The notes beneath the pieces are model-generated. The model saw only the letters and a program-made list of their open reading frames with translations, did no database searches and was not told the origin of the DNA. Both the position numbers and the translations under genes were made by a program. From Cloeon dipterum (Eukaryota; Arthropoda; Insecta; Ephemeroptera; Baetidae), in assembly GCF_949628265.1 (NCBI RefSeq), contig NC_088786.1:33377681-33441680 (forward strand): DNA of 64,000 nt. Direction: 5' to 3'. This document shows, one piece after another, positions 26,201-37,654 of the stretch (position 1 is its first letter; every line of letters begins with the position of its first letter).

Positions 26201-28342
26201 TCGGCCTGATCAAGCGCTTCCAAAGCATTTTTTCTTTTCAGCCCAAAGATCTCTCCGCTGCAGATTACTTTACGGTACTTTGACGTGCGAATTGTATTTC
26301 TGGTATTTCTTGTTGCACGTGCATTTCGCCGCGGTGTTTTTTCATAAGACGAAATTTGGTCTGTTTAGGAAGCCCAGTTGGAAGCTGAGGCGAGAGAAAG
26401 CTTTAACGCGGCGTGGTCTGTATTGAACTCCACCTCGGGCTGGAAAAGAGAGAAGGATACAACAGAAGGCGACCTTGTCGAGTCTAAAGGTGTTGCCAAA
26501 CAAAGGAAGATTTTTCGACTGAAGGTAAGGATTTTTACAACTACCGCGACAAAAGCTAAGTTATTGTCAGAGAGGGTTTCTTTTCACTGCGTTAAAAGTT
26601 TTTTGTGTGGCTCTATCTTGTTTTTTTTAAAAAAAATTCCTTGCTCGTCTGTCGAAATAAATTTTCGTATCAAGTATCAAGTTCGGGTTTAATCGTTCAT
26701 TTCAATTTCCAAGTCTATCATAATATTATTTATTTTAACCCAAGTGTAAATGAGGGATGAAATTTTTGTGTTTGTTTTTTTTCTCATTAAATATCATTCA
26801 ACACGCTGTATGGAAAAGGTTGCTGAGCTGAATTGCAAATCAATGTAGCAATCTGAAGTGAATTCAAATAAATATTAATGACACTCTGCACGGTTCAACT
26901 TCTCATAACTCGAACACCATACCAATCGCTTCGTCTATGTACTTAAAAATAATGAACATGCCTTCCAGCCCCTTAAACTAAATCACTTAGTTGACCACCT
27001 TTTACATCAAGCCTTGTCAGCTCCCAGAATATTGTACAATAAGGTTTAGCTGTCCTGAGATTGAGATCCCAGAACAAACCCTTGTGAAACCCTTAGTTTG
27101 TTTATTTTTAGTTTGTCAATACACCTTTAATTTTTCTTATCAAAAAAGGACTATTTAATAAAATCGAACAAAACATTTTGCTTGCCTTTTAGCTCGCTTA
27201 AATTATTTAAAAAACAATCACTGATCTCTACGACAGGATACTTGAATTGAATGAGCAGGATCTAATAAAATATCATTTGAAAACGACTGGTGAATCAAGG
27301 ACCCGTTTCAATCGAATCTTAAGCTTTAATTAAATTTATGTTTTCAATTAACGAATTGAAATGAGATCTGGCTCAGATATTTAGCCGACAATTCAATATT
27401 TTCCTCAGGGTCAAATAGAAATCCCGCCAAAGCTGTTATTAGAGGAGCTCTACTATAAGGTGGAAGACATGCCTGCTTGGAATCCTACCATAATTCAGTC
27501 AAGGAGACTCCAGGTAAAAATCAAAATTATTACTCAGCATTGCTGTAGGTCAACCACGTGTACGCTTGCTTATTACAGGTTCTGGACGAACACACCGACG
27601 TAGTGTATCAAGTGTCGGCCGAAGGTGGCGGCGGTGTGGTGGCCAGCCGCGAATTTGTGGTTCTTCGCCACTGGGGAGTCAAAGACGGCACTTACATCTC
27701 TTCAGGCTGTTCGTGTTCGCACTTGGACGCGCCAGAAAATAAAAAATTAATCAGGTTTGTGCTAAAAATTATTCATAAATTTTAAATCAGTTCAATTAGC
27801 CGAAAATCACATGACATTTTATTTAAAAAAAGGTCAAATCCCAAAAATTAGTTAATTCAAACAATTTGACATAAAATTTCTAATTAATTATGTATTTGAC
27901 ATGTTAGATGGTTCATCAAGATTTTTCTTTTCAGTTCGCCTCAAACTTTTAAAATTAATTTTCTTACTCAAAATAATTTAATACTCATATTTTACTTAAT
28001 AAAACAAAAAAGCAATGTCAAAAACCACAAAGTTTGTAAATTTTTAACATCTTCAAATTATTAACAAATCCTTGAAATAACTACAAAGTGGAGATGAATA
28101 ATAATGAATAATTTGATGCACGTAGGGGACATAATGGACCAAACTGCTGGGCGATGCAGCCGGTGCCTGACGAGCCGAACCAGTGCAACTTCCTGTGGCT
28201 CTTGGACACGGATTTGAAAGGCTGGGTGCCCCAGTACATGGTTGAAGCTGCCCTCTCAACGGCCATGCTGGAATTCCTCTCCAGTCTGAGAAGCTACGCC
28301 GCCAAGCTGAAGGAAGAAGGTAAATTTTCTTCCTACACGTGA
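23255..28342 (+). CDS. STARD3: StAR-related lipid transfer protein 3 (STARD3/MLN64), MENTAL plus START
   Basis: Late-endosome protein that tethers to the ER and moves sterol (family knowledge). Exons: 23255-23444, 23505-23653, 23706-23789, 23847-23924, 23979-24032, 24088-24220, 24283-24423, 25644-25708, 26242-26274, 26369-26524, 27409-27513, 27579-27754, 28126-28342; about 526 residues (human 445). Residues about 64-225 form the MENTAL domain with four membrane segments ([62 protein letters not shown]). A phospho-FFAT-like core FYSPLES follows at 268-274, then an acidic linker, then START ([29 protein letters not shown]-type [15 protein letters not shown]). The 33-base exon [11 protein letters not shown] is included because it keeps phase 0 and resembles the human linker. 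Total length is larger than in vertebrates because of the linkers. Confidence 0.92.
24476..24812. repeat. Repeat A, copy 1, with inverted ends
   Basis: Lies in the STARD3 intron 24424-25643. The left end (CGAGGGTGTTTAG then ATATTTAGGCTGTGC) is the reverse complement of the right end (GCACAGCCTAAATAT then AAACACCCTCG, to 24780), so 24476-24782 could fold as a short terminal-inverted-repeat element of about 305 bases. Similarity to copy 2 continues slightly past the right inverted end (TGCGTTGCAA). No clear target-site duplication was seen. Confidence 0.7.
25010..25303. repeat. Repeat A, copy 2, left end lost or diverged
   Basis: Same orientation as copy 1 and about 500 bases downstream. Shared blocks include AATCCAAGAGCAGTGGTTGT, GATTTTTCACGCTCCCCC, AAGGAAAAGTCCAACCAGCG and TTTTGCTGCACAGCCTAAAT. 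The right inverted end (CTAAACACCCTCG at about 25253-25265) is kept; the left one is not recognisable. Identity appears high by eye. Confidence 0.75.
26111..26118 (+). promoter_or_regulatory. Candidate internal TATA box in STARD3
   Basis: TATAAAAG inside a GC-richer island of the long intron, 31 bases before an ATG at 26149. That ATG is in frame with the 33-base exon 26242-26274 and through it with the START domain. It could drive a form lacking the MENTAL membrane domain. This is inference only. Confidence 0.35.
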
Positions 28343-28497
28343 GTCTCCAGCACAACTTTCTTGCCTCAAGTGTCAAGACACTGCCTACGGTCTAGAGCAG
28401 TATTTATTTTCAGAACAAATTAAAACTATGTGAGAAAACATTAACTTTTTAAGTGGAAGGTTGCATCTTATTTGAATTACGCCATATTAGTTTGTAT

Positions 28498-28503
28498 GAA
28501 TAA
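28498..28503 (+). terminator. Probable STARD3 polyadenylation signal
   Basis: AATAAA about 155 bases after the STARD3 stop, in AT-rich DNA. Confidence 0.5.
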
Positions 28504-28809
28504 AAATTAATCATCACTGTATTGAAATAATGAACCGCGCGGTATCCACCACAACCCCAGTGTCTTCTCATCACATGTTAAAGGATCTCATTGATAGTTT
28601 AATGAAAATAATCAACATCTCTGATATATATTTTAAATTGAATTGCTATGTCAAACCTCTATCGCATTTTACATAATAATTTTGGCTATAAACATCTCAT
28701 CTTTGCTGCTCACTCAGTTTGAAAATATTAAGAATACTAAAGAAATAATTTTTTATAAAACATGTAATAAAATGCGGTCACTAAATGAACTTGATGCTGT
28801 TTTATTGTA

Positions 28810-31800
28810 ACAGGGGCCAGGTCCAGTCTCTTAGTTTTGTCTAGAATAAGCAGTCTTCTCAACCTCGCCTCCGCTGAACTACTCTTTCTCGCTTGGGATA
28901 TGAAAAGCTTCATTCTGATTGTGAGGGATTCACGTCGTGTAGTTCTGCAAAACTCAATCACTATTCAATCCACATGCACGAGTGGGACCATACCAATCAC
29001 TATATATCTGCTTGCCAATCTCGTTGTGTATGTGCACTGCGAGGTTGTTGAAATCAACTTGTGCTTTCTCTGCAAACAAAGAGTGAATAACGAGGAATCG
29101 TTGTTGGTTGAAAATCTATGACTCGGAACTGACTCCGCTTGCGTCCACAAATCCAGGGCAGCTCTGTGTTATGAGCTGTTTTGTTCAGATCTGCCACAGT
29201 TTTGAAGCCGCACTCTGCATGTTGGGTTTTATAGGAGCCAACCATTTTCAATATTTTGTTTGTTTGCTTACATCAGTGCTATTGAGTTGAAGCCTCCCTT
29301 GATGTAAATCAAACTTTTCTGACTAGAAAATCTTTTTTAAAACTTTGTTCTTCCAATCTTGCCAGGGCTCCCTACAAGTTTCCATAAGATCTTGCTAAAT
29401 ATTTTCGATTTAATCCAATTTTTACAAAAATTAAAATCTGCTCACTTAGATTTATAATTATTACTTATTATAATTTTACCACCCTGATCGTGCCGTGACC
29501 ATTAGTTTTTGCAATCGCCTGGACGCCGAACTTAACACAGCAACTCCCTCGTTCAAAGTCTGTTATGCGTGGTCATCTCGCCTAATTTGCAAGCCACTCA
29601 ACAGCAGCTTTAAATTATATCCCTGATATATAGAATCAGGAAAATTATAATTCGACTAAATTAATTTAAATCTAGCCTGGATTAGCGTCGTGATTAATAT
29701 GATATATACTGACCTGCTGATGAGTGGTGGTGACGCAAAGCTGTTTTTTCGGTTCGTTGAGCATATGCGCCAAACAGGCAAAGGGCGCCTCTCAGGCCGC
29801 AGTATTGGCGAGCACCGTCTGGTCCCGGAAATTGATCCAATTCAAACTGCAGGCGAGCTGTGGCGGATTATGGACAAAATATAGACGCCAGACACGCGGC
29901 ACAGGAAACAGCAGCAGGGTCGAGAGGATGAATATCACACCCGTTTTTGCCACACGTGCGGTGAACTGATCATCGCCATGCATAATACGGTAGAACTGCA
30001 AAATTCGCAGTGAAGACGCAAATTGCAAAATCAAAAATTCAAATGCGAAACTCAGCATTTTGATGAAATGAATGGTTGAGACGTGTGCGAAATGTTTTTA
30101 AACGCATAATGCGCTTGGAGCAGCCCGCAACCGATCAAGCTTGAAATCATGAATTCACCTTAGTATAAAGAGTCTCATTTAAATGCATATCGCTCTGCCA
30201 GATGTGACCTGAAAAGCGAATGACCTCGGCTAGCAAAACGAGATGTATACGCCAGCCCGAGCAGTGACAGCATAGCTTTACAACTAAATTACAAACATGC
30301 TCCATTAAGTGGGTGACAACTTCCAACTTCATTCCTTTAATCATTTGATTTACTTCTGTGGTGGGCAGGCTGATACTAGACCGAAAATCGCGCCGATCGC
30401 GAGTCCACCCAAACTGTCCAACAGAAACACCAGAGCTGCCATTATATCCATATTACTATCCTCTCGCCTTTATGACTGGGCCTGTGAAATGACTATTGAC
30501 TGTGTAGTGACACCGAAACCTCATCAGTAGAGGATATAGATTTTTTTGTTTACGCGGATGGAGTGTACATATATCCTGAAATTGAAATTATACTGTAGAA
30601 TAAAACAAATCAATGAAAATAGTGAACTGATTTTTATTTAAATGAACATGGAAATAGGCGCGTGTCAATTGACCTAAAATAAGGAAGGGTGTGTTTCAAC
30701 ATTCCAACTAATAGGAAATATCCACAGGTTTTGAAGCGTTGTACCATTAAGCAGAGACTATATATCGCCGAAAAAATAGAAACAGCTGAGGTGTGTTTGT
30801 TGACTCCAGCTTTGTGTAAAATTCCAAGAACTGCACTGGGTCCACGGCCGATGTGATGGAATCGAAGACCAAGCTGTCAACCCAAGAAAGCTGCGGACTT
30901 GCGCTTTTTGCCGACGGTATATTAGCGAAGAGAAAACGTTAAATATTGACAGATGATTCTGAACCCCAGAACGATAACGTTGCACGTTTTGTTATTATTT
31001 AATTACTATAAATTCAATTAAAAGGAAATCAATTAATTAAAGGATATATCCAACCGCTACTTCACCCAGCGCCAACTTATGAATTCATATTTACTTAAGT
31101 CCTCTCTGAAGTTTATTATTGAAATAGCTCGCAGACTTTCCTGGAATTATGCGCCTCTACAGAAAGTGAATGTGATGAAATACTATAAACTGGAAATTAA
31201 TCAAATATTCTTCAATCATAATGCAGAGCAAGCACAAACCCACGTTTGCGTAACGACCGCAGCAGCTAACACAAATATCGCAAAAGTAATAAAAACGCCA
31301 ACTTCTAGCCATCCCCAATGAAGTTAATCAAACACGAATTACGCTTTCCATTTCATTTAGCGCTTTGGCGTGTTGGAATAAATTGGCATTTGGGTCCGCT
31401 TCAAATATTTGCGTGTATTTTTCAATTCTGAAATATTTGAACATTTTTCCACTTTCCTTCTTCCCAATCAAGGCTAAATATCCAAAAATAAAACCAAAAA
31501 ACATTCTATAACATTATCTTGTATACTATTTTATCGTCTACGTTTCTGGGTGTGTGAACACTCTGGATTAAAAGAACTTTTGGGTCCTGATTGTCTTGAA
31601 AGATGAGCGTTGAGCCATTTCTGTGATAACATAATCCTTCTCAAAATTGTATGAATTATACTCAGACTGCAGTTTTCCGCAATATCTGCATTATTTTGAA
31701 TTTCTTGCTCATTGTTTTGAAAACCTTTGACAGAGCAACAATTACAGATGAAAAGCAAGAAAAGCAGATATGATAATATTGCCGACAATACATATTTAGA

Positions 31801-31842
31801 CACACAAATAAACAGTATACTGAAATATATGGGGCGGCACAA
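28810..31842 (-). pseudogene. Decayed tandem copy of the Na+/H+ exchanger gene
   Basis: Relic exons occur in the same order and strand as in the intact neighbour at 32.6-36.4 kb. Last exon about 28820-28955 (KLFISQARKSS); exon 15 about 28970-29250 (FKTVADLN, LPW); exon 14 about 29290-29375; exon 13 about 29490-29590; exon 12 about 29720-29960 (NWINFRDQTVLA, then a 2-base insertion relative to the live copy breaks YCGLRG); exon 11 about 30000-30125; exon 10 about 30205-30285 (LLAEVIRFSGHIW); exon 9 about 30355-30530; exon 8 about 30745-30960; exons 2-3 about 31080-31325; exon 1 about 31590-31842 (LLFLLFICNCC). Exons 4-7 were not found and seem deleted. Multiple frameshifts and stops mean no full exchanger could be made. 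The similarity also covers the upstream flank to about 32045, so a genomic segment was duplicated rather than an mRNA copied back. Confidence 0.85.
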
Positions 31843-31849
31843 GAAATTG

Positions 31850-32045
31850 ACGAAACACTTTTACGCTAATTGATCGGGTTGTAATGAGGGCGCAAAATAT
31901 GCCACCGTTGCGCTACTCTTTATTGTTTCCCTAGAGAGTAACGAGTGAGACCGGCCTTTATTGGTTAATCGTGAGCCATAGAAACAAGATGGTTATCGAG
32001 CAAATCAATTAATTAGTGCAAGGTCACATAGGCAGGTCAGGTAAT
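31850..32045 (-). repeat. Duplicated upstream flank of the exchanger (pseudogene side)
   Basis: Matches 36470-36670 in patches: AATTGATCGG, CCACCGTTGCGC, a TTATxAxTTAATCG block, GATGGTxAT and AGGTCACATxGGC. It marks the far edge of the tandem duplication and probably includes the ancestral promoter. Confidence 0.65.
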
Positions 32046-32619
32046 GTTGGAACGAGCCCGCACAATAGCAAGGCACAATGTTCCCCAAGTAGCATTAATT
32101 GCATTTTTCTTCAGCTTACGGCCGTGATTGTTAAATATTTATTAATAATATTAAAAATAATAACAAATTTTGCAATTTTTAAATCTTCCAAAAATAAATA
32201 ATGAAATAATACGTGGCATCCACCAGTTATACCCAAATATACTGGATTAAAAAAAATATCTGCTGGATTCAGATCCAAATCATAATCGCAAAACTGGCCA
32301 CTTAGTTGAAAAGATACACAAAAATCATGAATTCATCTCAATACAATGTGTTCTTTTATTTGAGTCAACTATGCACAAACAAATTATGTATAAACAAATT
32401 ATTACAAATTAAAAATAAATGCAAAAATATGGTTCTCTCATCGTGCTAAATAGTGATGGAAAAATCCAGAAGTGTTTTACCTATTCGAATGTGTTAAAAG
32501 AGCCACTATACAAAGTCATGGCCGTTTTTCTTGAAAAGCCTCTTTCACAGGAGGCAGATCTATTTTTTGCGTTCTCTCGAAAATTACTTCCTTCAAGCGT
32601 TCCTGCGCTGAACTCTTCC
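32046..32619. other. Exchanger 3' end and spacer
   Basis: Contains AATAAA on the minus strand (TTTATT at 32356-32361), a likely polyadenylation signal for the intact exchanger. It also contains 32516-32619, which stays open in another frame after the predicted stop and may be a former or shifted C-terminal tail. Otherwise AT-rich with no gene seen. Confidence 0.5.
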
Positions 32620-35600
32620 TCACTTGGGCGATGAACAGTTTCTTTTCCTCATTGCTATAGATTGGGGGAATCACATCGTGCAATTCTGAAATGCGCTTTT
32701 TTTATCAAACTTGATCTGGCATAAAGCAAAAAGTTAAACAAACGTACCAATCACTAACGGCCTGTCGACCTCGTTGTGTGCATGCACCATCTGGATGTCT
32801 AATTCACGGCCTTTCATTTGCGTTTTATCCTTCTTTTCCTGGAAATATTGGCATAAATTACGATGTGACTCCTGGTGCCTGTCTTGAATATTCTTTACCA
32901 CTCTGAACGGCCTGTGTATATCCATTCTGCGTCTTTGGACCCATGGCTGCTCTATTTGGTAAAACTTTCTGTTAATCACTGCAACAGTTTTGTAGCGGCT
33001 GTACAAACTCCTCCCTGAAGGAGCTCTACTTGATATCGGCCCCCTTTTGACGGAGAGAATGTTTTAATTTCTTCCCGCATGGAAATAAATTTAAGCGCTT
33101 ACTCGAGACCCAACGTATTGTGCATTGCTTTTTGTACTTCGTGGTCAAAGTTAACCGACAAGAAAATCTTCTTCATGTATTTTTCATCAAATCTTGAAAG
33201 GACCCTCTGAAATTTGTAATAATTAAATGATTAAAAATAAAAAAGGCATGTATTATAATTTTGAAATAAATAAATATATATGCTATTGAGTAATGATGAT
33301 ACCCTGACGACACCATATCTATTGGTTTTCGCAATTTCCTCGACCCCTTCCTTCACCGAGCTGAACACAGAATCAGCGATCAGCTCACTCAAACTTTCTT
33401 CTCTGTAATGTTGCCGTTTGATCCGCAAGCAACTCAAAAGTAATTTTATTGTGCCGCCCTGATCAAAGGAGAATTTTGAGATAGTGGATTTGTGATAAAC
33501 ACGAAAGCTTTTACCTGAAAAAGCGTCGTGAACAGTATGACGACCAGGGTGGTGGTTTCAAAGAGCGCCTTTAGCTGCACTCTTGACTCGTTCAGCATGT
33601 GCGCCAAGCAGAGACAAAGGGCGCCCCGCAGACCGCAGTAGGCGAGCACGGTCTGGTCTCGGAAATTGATCCAATTCGAACTGGTGGAATTGTGGATAAT
33701 CGCCAAAAAATAGACACCGAACACTCGGCACAGGAAACACAATATCAGGGTCGAGAGGACGAATCCCGTGTGCCACACGTGCGCGAAGCTGACCATTGTC
33801 ATGCCGAGAAACATCAAAATCACGGCATCGCTCGTGGAGCTGAAAAGTTTACTCTATCTCACTGATCATTTATTTTTGACATTCGCATTTTCCAACCTGA
33901 GCATTTTGACGAAATGGATAATCGAAACGTAGGAAGTGAACGAGATGTTTTGAAACGCGTAATGCGCCTGGAGCAGCCCGCATCCTATCAAGCTTGAAAT
34001 TATAAATTCATCATCTTAGCAAAATTGCCAACTGTCTCATTAGAATGTATCGCTTTACCAGATGTGACCTGAAAAGTGAACGACCTCGGCCAACAAATAC
34101 GCGATGTACGCCAGCCCGAGCAGCGTCAGCGGCTCTACAACTGAATTACGCGCACGCTTGATTAAAAGGGACAATCTTCATTGATTAAATAATTTGATTC
34201 ACTTCTGTGATGTGCTGTGGTCCTCGTGGCCAGGGCTGAAATCAGGCCGAAAATCACGCCGATCGCGAGGCCGCCCAAACTGTTCACCACGAATGCAAGA
34301 ACTGCCATGCCGTAGTTCGATTCTTCCACCTTCACCGGCCCCGCAAACACAACCACCGAACTGTGTAAAGCCACTGAAACTGCATCTGCAAAGGAAAAAA
34401 AGCTTCCATAGAAATAATTTTCATGTACGTTTGATTTCTACCCAGTTTTAAAATATTAAATTAAAAAAGGAATACTTTATTTATGACATTATTTGGCAAT
34501 TTGATATAATTATGCATCGTGTTCTAATACAAATATATATAAAAAAGAAACGATTTTAAAAATATTAAATTTAAGCATAAGTTTTAGAAGGGAGAAACTA
34601 GGCGCGTTCGTTATTTAATTGTAAAAATTAGTTAAAAATTGCGTTGCTAGCTTTACCATTGAGAAGAGATTCGCCAAAAATCAAGAAATAAAGTGGTTTG
34701 TTGACGCCAGCTTCGTGAAGGAGTCCAAGAACTGGCACTGGGTCCACGGCTGATATGATGGAAGCGAAAATTAGGCCATCTGTCCAAGAAAGCAAAGGAC
34801 TCGCGTTCTTCATCGATGGCAGGGAACCAAAAACTTTGTATATTGACAAAACGTGAAGAATTGCTCCTGCAGAGAGATAATTGAAGCTTCCAATTAAAAG
34901 GAAAACATAAAATATAAAATACATATCAACATACCAATCGACAAAGTGGTTATCAGCTTTCCCTAGAATAGAGTTTTTATAAGCATTATTTATTCTTTCA
35001 GTGGCTGGTTTTTGTTTGGGAAAGTATAGAGTTGCTTCGCGAATTCAATAGATTAATAGCTGCAGGGGCCAGATGTGCGATAAAATTGGTTCCCACTGCG
35101 CAGATCCAAGATGGCGTCTGAATGTGGGAAACAAAAAATTCTCTTTGGATTGTCAAGAGTTTGTTTTTACGATCCAAAAGACACAATTAGTCCAAGTAAT
35201 GCAAATTATGTCACAATATTGACGAAAACTTGGTTCTTTTCGCGCATTTTCACGTGACACTTTTTTCGCGCCATACTCCACCGCACGCCATATCTGCGCG
35301 TTGCACGAATCTGGCCCCCGCTGATTAATAGCTTGTGTGTCTTACTCACAACTATTGAAAAGAGCAGGATTGGATAGAGGCTCTCAGCGAATTCTGAATC
35401 GTATAGGGCATACGACTGTTCCAAAATAATTCTGGTGGAGACAAAAATTAGTCTATTCAGAAAGAGATGATCCATTGTCTTACGGCGGAAGGAGCACCAA
35501 AAAATAAAGACGAGGTGAAAAGTTTGGAAATGAAAATGTGCTGTCTTCGTCGTCGCTGCTGGCTTCGAGTTGCTGCGGTTTGGGCGGCGGATCAGCAGGC

Positions 35601-36397
35601 ATCCTGTAGCCCAAAACGCTAAAATTGCACCACGATATTACCGCGATTAATTGCAGCAAAATTAAACTTACTATAATACAAAGCCAACGGCGGCGCCTAG
35701 GACCAACATCAGGCTAAAATTTAATGAAATTACATGCGCATCCATTAGAAACGTAAACAACATACAAAGATTCCGGGAAATACGCCTCCAGAAAGTGAGT
35801 ATGATGGAATACTAAAATTTTACATGAATCATTATAAAATTCTGTTTAGAGTTTTCCCAATTCTATTGACACACGTACCCACTTTAGCGTAGCCCACGGC
35901 AAACACAAATATCGCGAACGTAATAAAGACGCCGACTTCGTGCCATTTCCAATCAACCAAATGAATATCAACCTTTCCATTTTCCTTCTTATTTGGCGCT
36001 TGCTCGTCACGTTGCAAAACAATATTTGTCGTCCGCTTAGATTTACGTGTTGCTTTCAGTCCTGAAATTATAAAAAAAACATGCAAAATTTATTTTAGAT
36101 TGTGGTTTAGTTTTTAAATTTAGAGTAACTACCAGCCACGTTGCTGAGGTTGACATTATCTGGGTACCACAACTCCCATAGTTTCTGTTGATCTGTATCT
36201 GTAGTCGAAATATACTTATTTGAAACTGTCGTCACCTCTTGAAATTTCTGCGTTGGCCTTCCTGCAACGCGGCCAGCAAAACTCAAATTGTTGCTGGGCA
36301 GGAGAGATTGGTTTCTTTGTCTCTGGTTTGGTAAATATTTGGAATAGCAACATTTGCAAATGACCAGCAGGAAGAGCAGGTTCGATATCACCGGCAT
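32620..36397 (-). CDS. Sodium/proton exchanger, SLC9 (NHE) family
   Basis: Membrane antiporter swapping Na+ for H+. Sixteen minus-strand exons: 36133-36397, 35879-36061, 35766-35811, 35672-35713, 35484-35618, 35350-35431, 34935-34962, 34657-34866, 34203-34385, 34059-34140, 33897-33992, 33515-33839, 33303-33458, 33103-33206, 32748-33043, 32620-32687; 766 residues. Family hallmarks in order: signal-like start MPVISNLLFLLVICKCC, LVLLPPIILE, SAVDPVPVL, FGESLLND, RIVEPLTLLG, SGHI, YCGLRGAL, then a cytoplasmic tail (RVLSRFDEKYMKKIF). An in-frame upstream Met at 36536-36538 would add 47 residues; the later Met was chosen because the signal-like segment begins there. Probably a plasma-membrane NHE, but the subtype is not resolved. 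The last exon has a frame break after EEKK (see findings). The fifth exon adds an acidic Ser/Asp loop. Confidence 0.88.
35062..35322. mobile_element. MITE-like element B, copy 1, in an exchanger intron
   Basis: 261 bases between exons 6 and 7 of the exchanger. Ends are inverted repeats (left GCAGGGGCCAGAT; right ATCTGGCCCCCGCT) with further matching subterminal blocks (GCGCAGAT, ATGGCGT). It is flanked by a perfect 11-base direct repeat GATTAATAGCT at 35051-35061 and 35323-35333. No coding capacity. A close inverted copy lies at 63087-63341. Confidence 0.85.
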
Positions 36398-36469
36398 TTT
36401 CGGAAGCCAAACAGCACCGTAATGACTGCCAAAACGAAAACTGGCGCAGAAAATCGACGGAGCAATTCG

Positions 36470-36670
36470 TGCGATGAATAATTGATCGGCGCGACAGCCA
36501 AATGAGAGCAGGAAAATGATTAGGCGCCGCTTTTCCACCGTTGCGCCGAGCTATTATTTTAAATTATCGGGGGCGGAGAACCAGCTTTTATCAATTAATC
36601 GCAACAACCCGAGATGGTAATCTTGCTAATTAATTAATAAGTAAAAGGTCACATGGGCGTGCCAAGTAGG
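36470..36670 (-). promoter_or_regulatory. Upstream region of the intact exchanger
   Basis: Immediately 5' of the minus-strand coding start and conserved in patches in the pseudogene copy at 31850-32045. It is therefore the likely promoter and 5' leader. Part of it (to 36538) would be coding if the upstream Met is used. Confidence 0.45.
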
Positions 36671-37654
36671 GCTAAATAGTCATTAATTCTCTGCTACTAA
36701 TACTATCACACGTACGCTCTCAATTTATTGCGGGTTGTAAGTACATAAATTAACATAACATATAACAAAACTAAAAGCCAAAGTTAATTTATGGTTTGAG
36801 GTAAAACCAATCTATACTGAAGGTAAAATTTTTGTGAATATTGTTAATTAGATGCGCACGTTTAGAATTTTCTAATAATGTAAGCCGGGAAAATTTGGGT
36901 TATTTTATGCAATTTTATCATTCTTTTGTTCCTCTATTACATCGTAAATGTGATATTAAACACTAAAAAATATAGTTAGTGCCATAGGAAAACGAATAAG
37001 AACTTTACATAGCTCAGAGTGAATTAATTGCAATTAAAATATAATGTCATTACGTTTCCTTTTGGCTGAAACAGTAGTTACATTTTTTCCTTTGTATGCG
37101 ATGAGTTTCCGATAAACTCACTCTCTTATATCAGAACAGTCATTTTTATAGAGAAAAAAAAATAATCCAAAATCTAATCGTAAATTTCGTCAGTTAAACC
37201 ACCCCACACACTGTTTATTTTCCTATTTTCGTCCAATATTTTATTTGACATAGGTAATCAATAATTTCCCTTTCGTACCTAATCCCACTGACCTCAATTT
37301 TCCGAGTGTGGGAGAACTTTTCGAACTTTTCCTCGTGTGGACAATGCAAAGAAACGGAAGCGTTGCATGGCGTGGAATTCGCGGTTGCAGCGGGCAAAAA
37401 TCAAGAAGAGTGGGCAGTGGACCAATGAGAGGCGACCAGCGCAGGACGAGTGCGCATTGAGAACGGGTCGATTGTTGCTGAGGCGGACGTAGCGCCATCT
37501 GCACTGCATAAACTGAATGGTCGAAGATAAGAAGAGTGATCGCCATTACGAAGAGAAAGAGAGGTTACAAGCTGAAGACTCGTCAACTCTGTTGTATGCA
37601 TGTCATTTTCTAAGGTCGAAGGGCGCCTGAGAAGTCTTTCTTTACGTAGAAATT
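36671..37654. other. Intergenic region before antizyme
   Basis: AT-rich up to about 37300, then GC-richer to 37650, the expected promoter and 5' UTR of antizyme first exon 1a. No independent gene supported. Confidence 0.5.

Noticed and set aside
26106-26426. 106-codon plus frame from 26106
   Set aside because: It is out of frame with the START exons; the overlapping frame from 26149 is the one that joins them.
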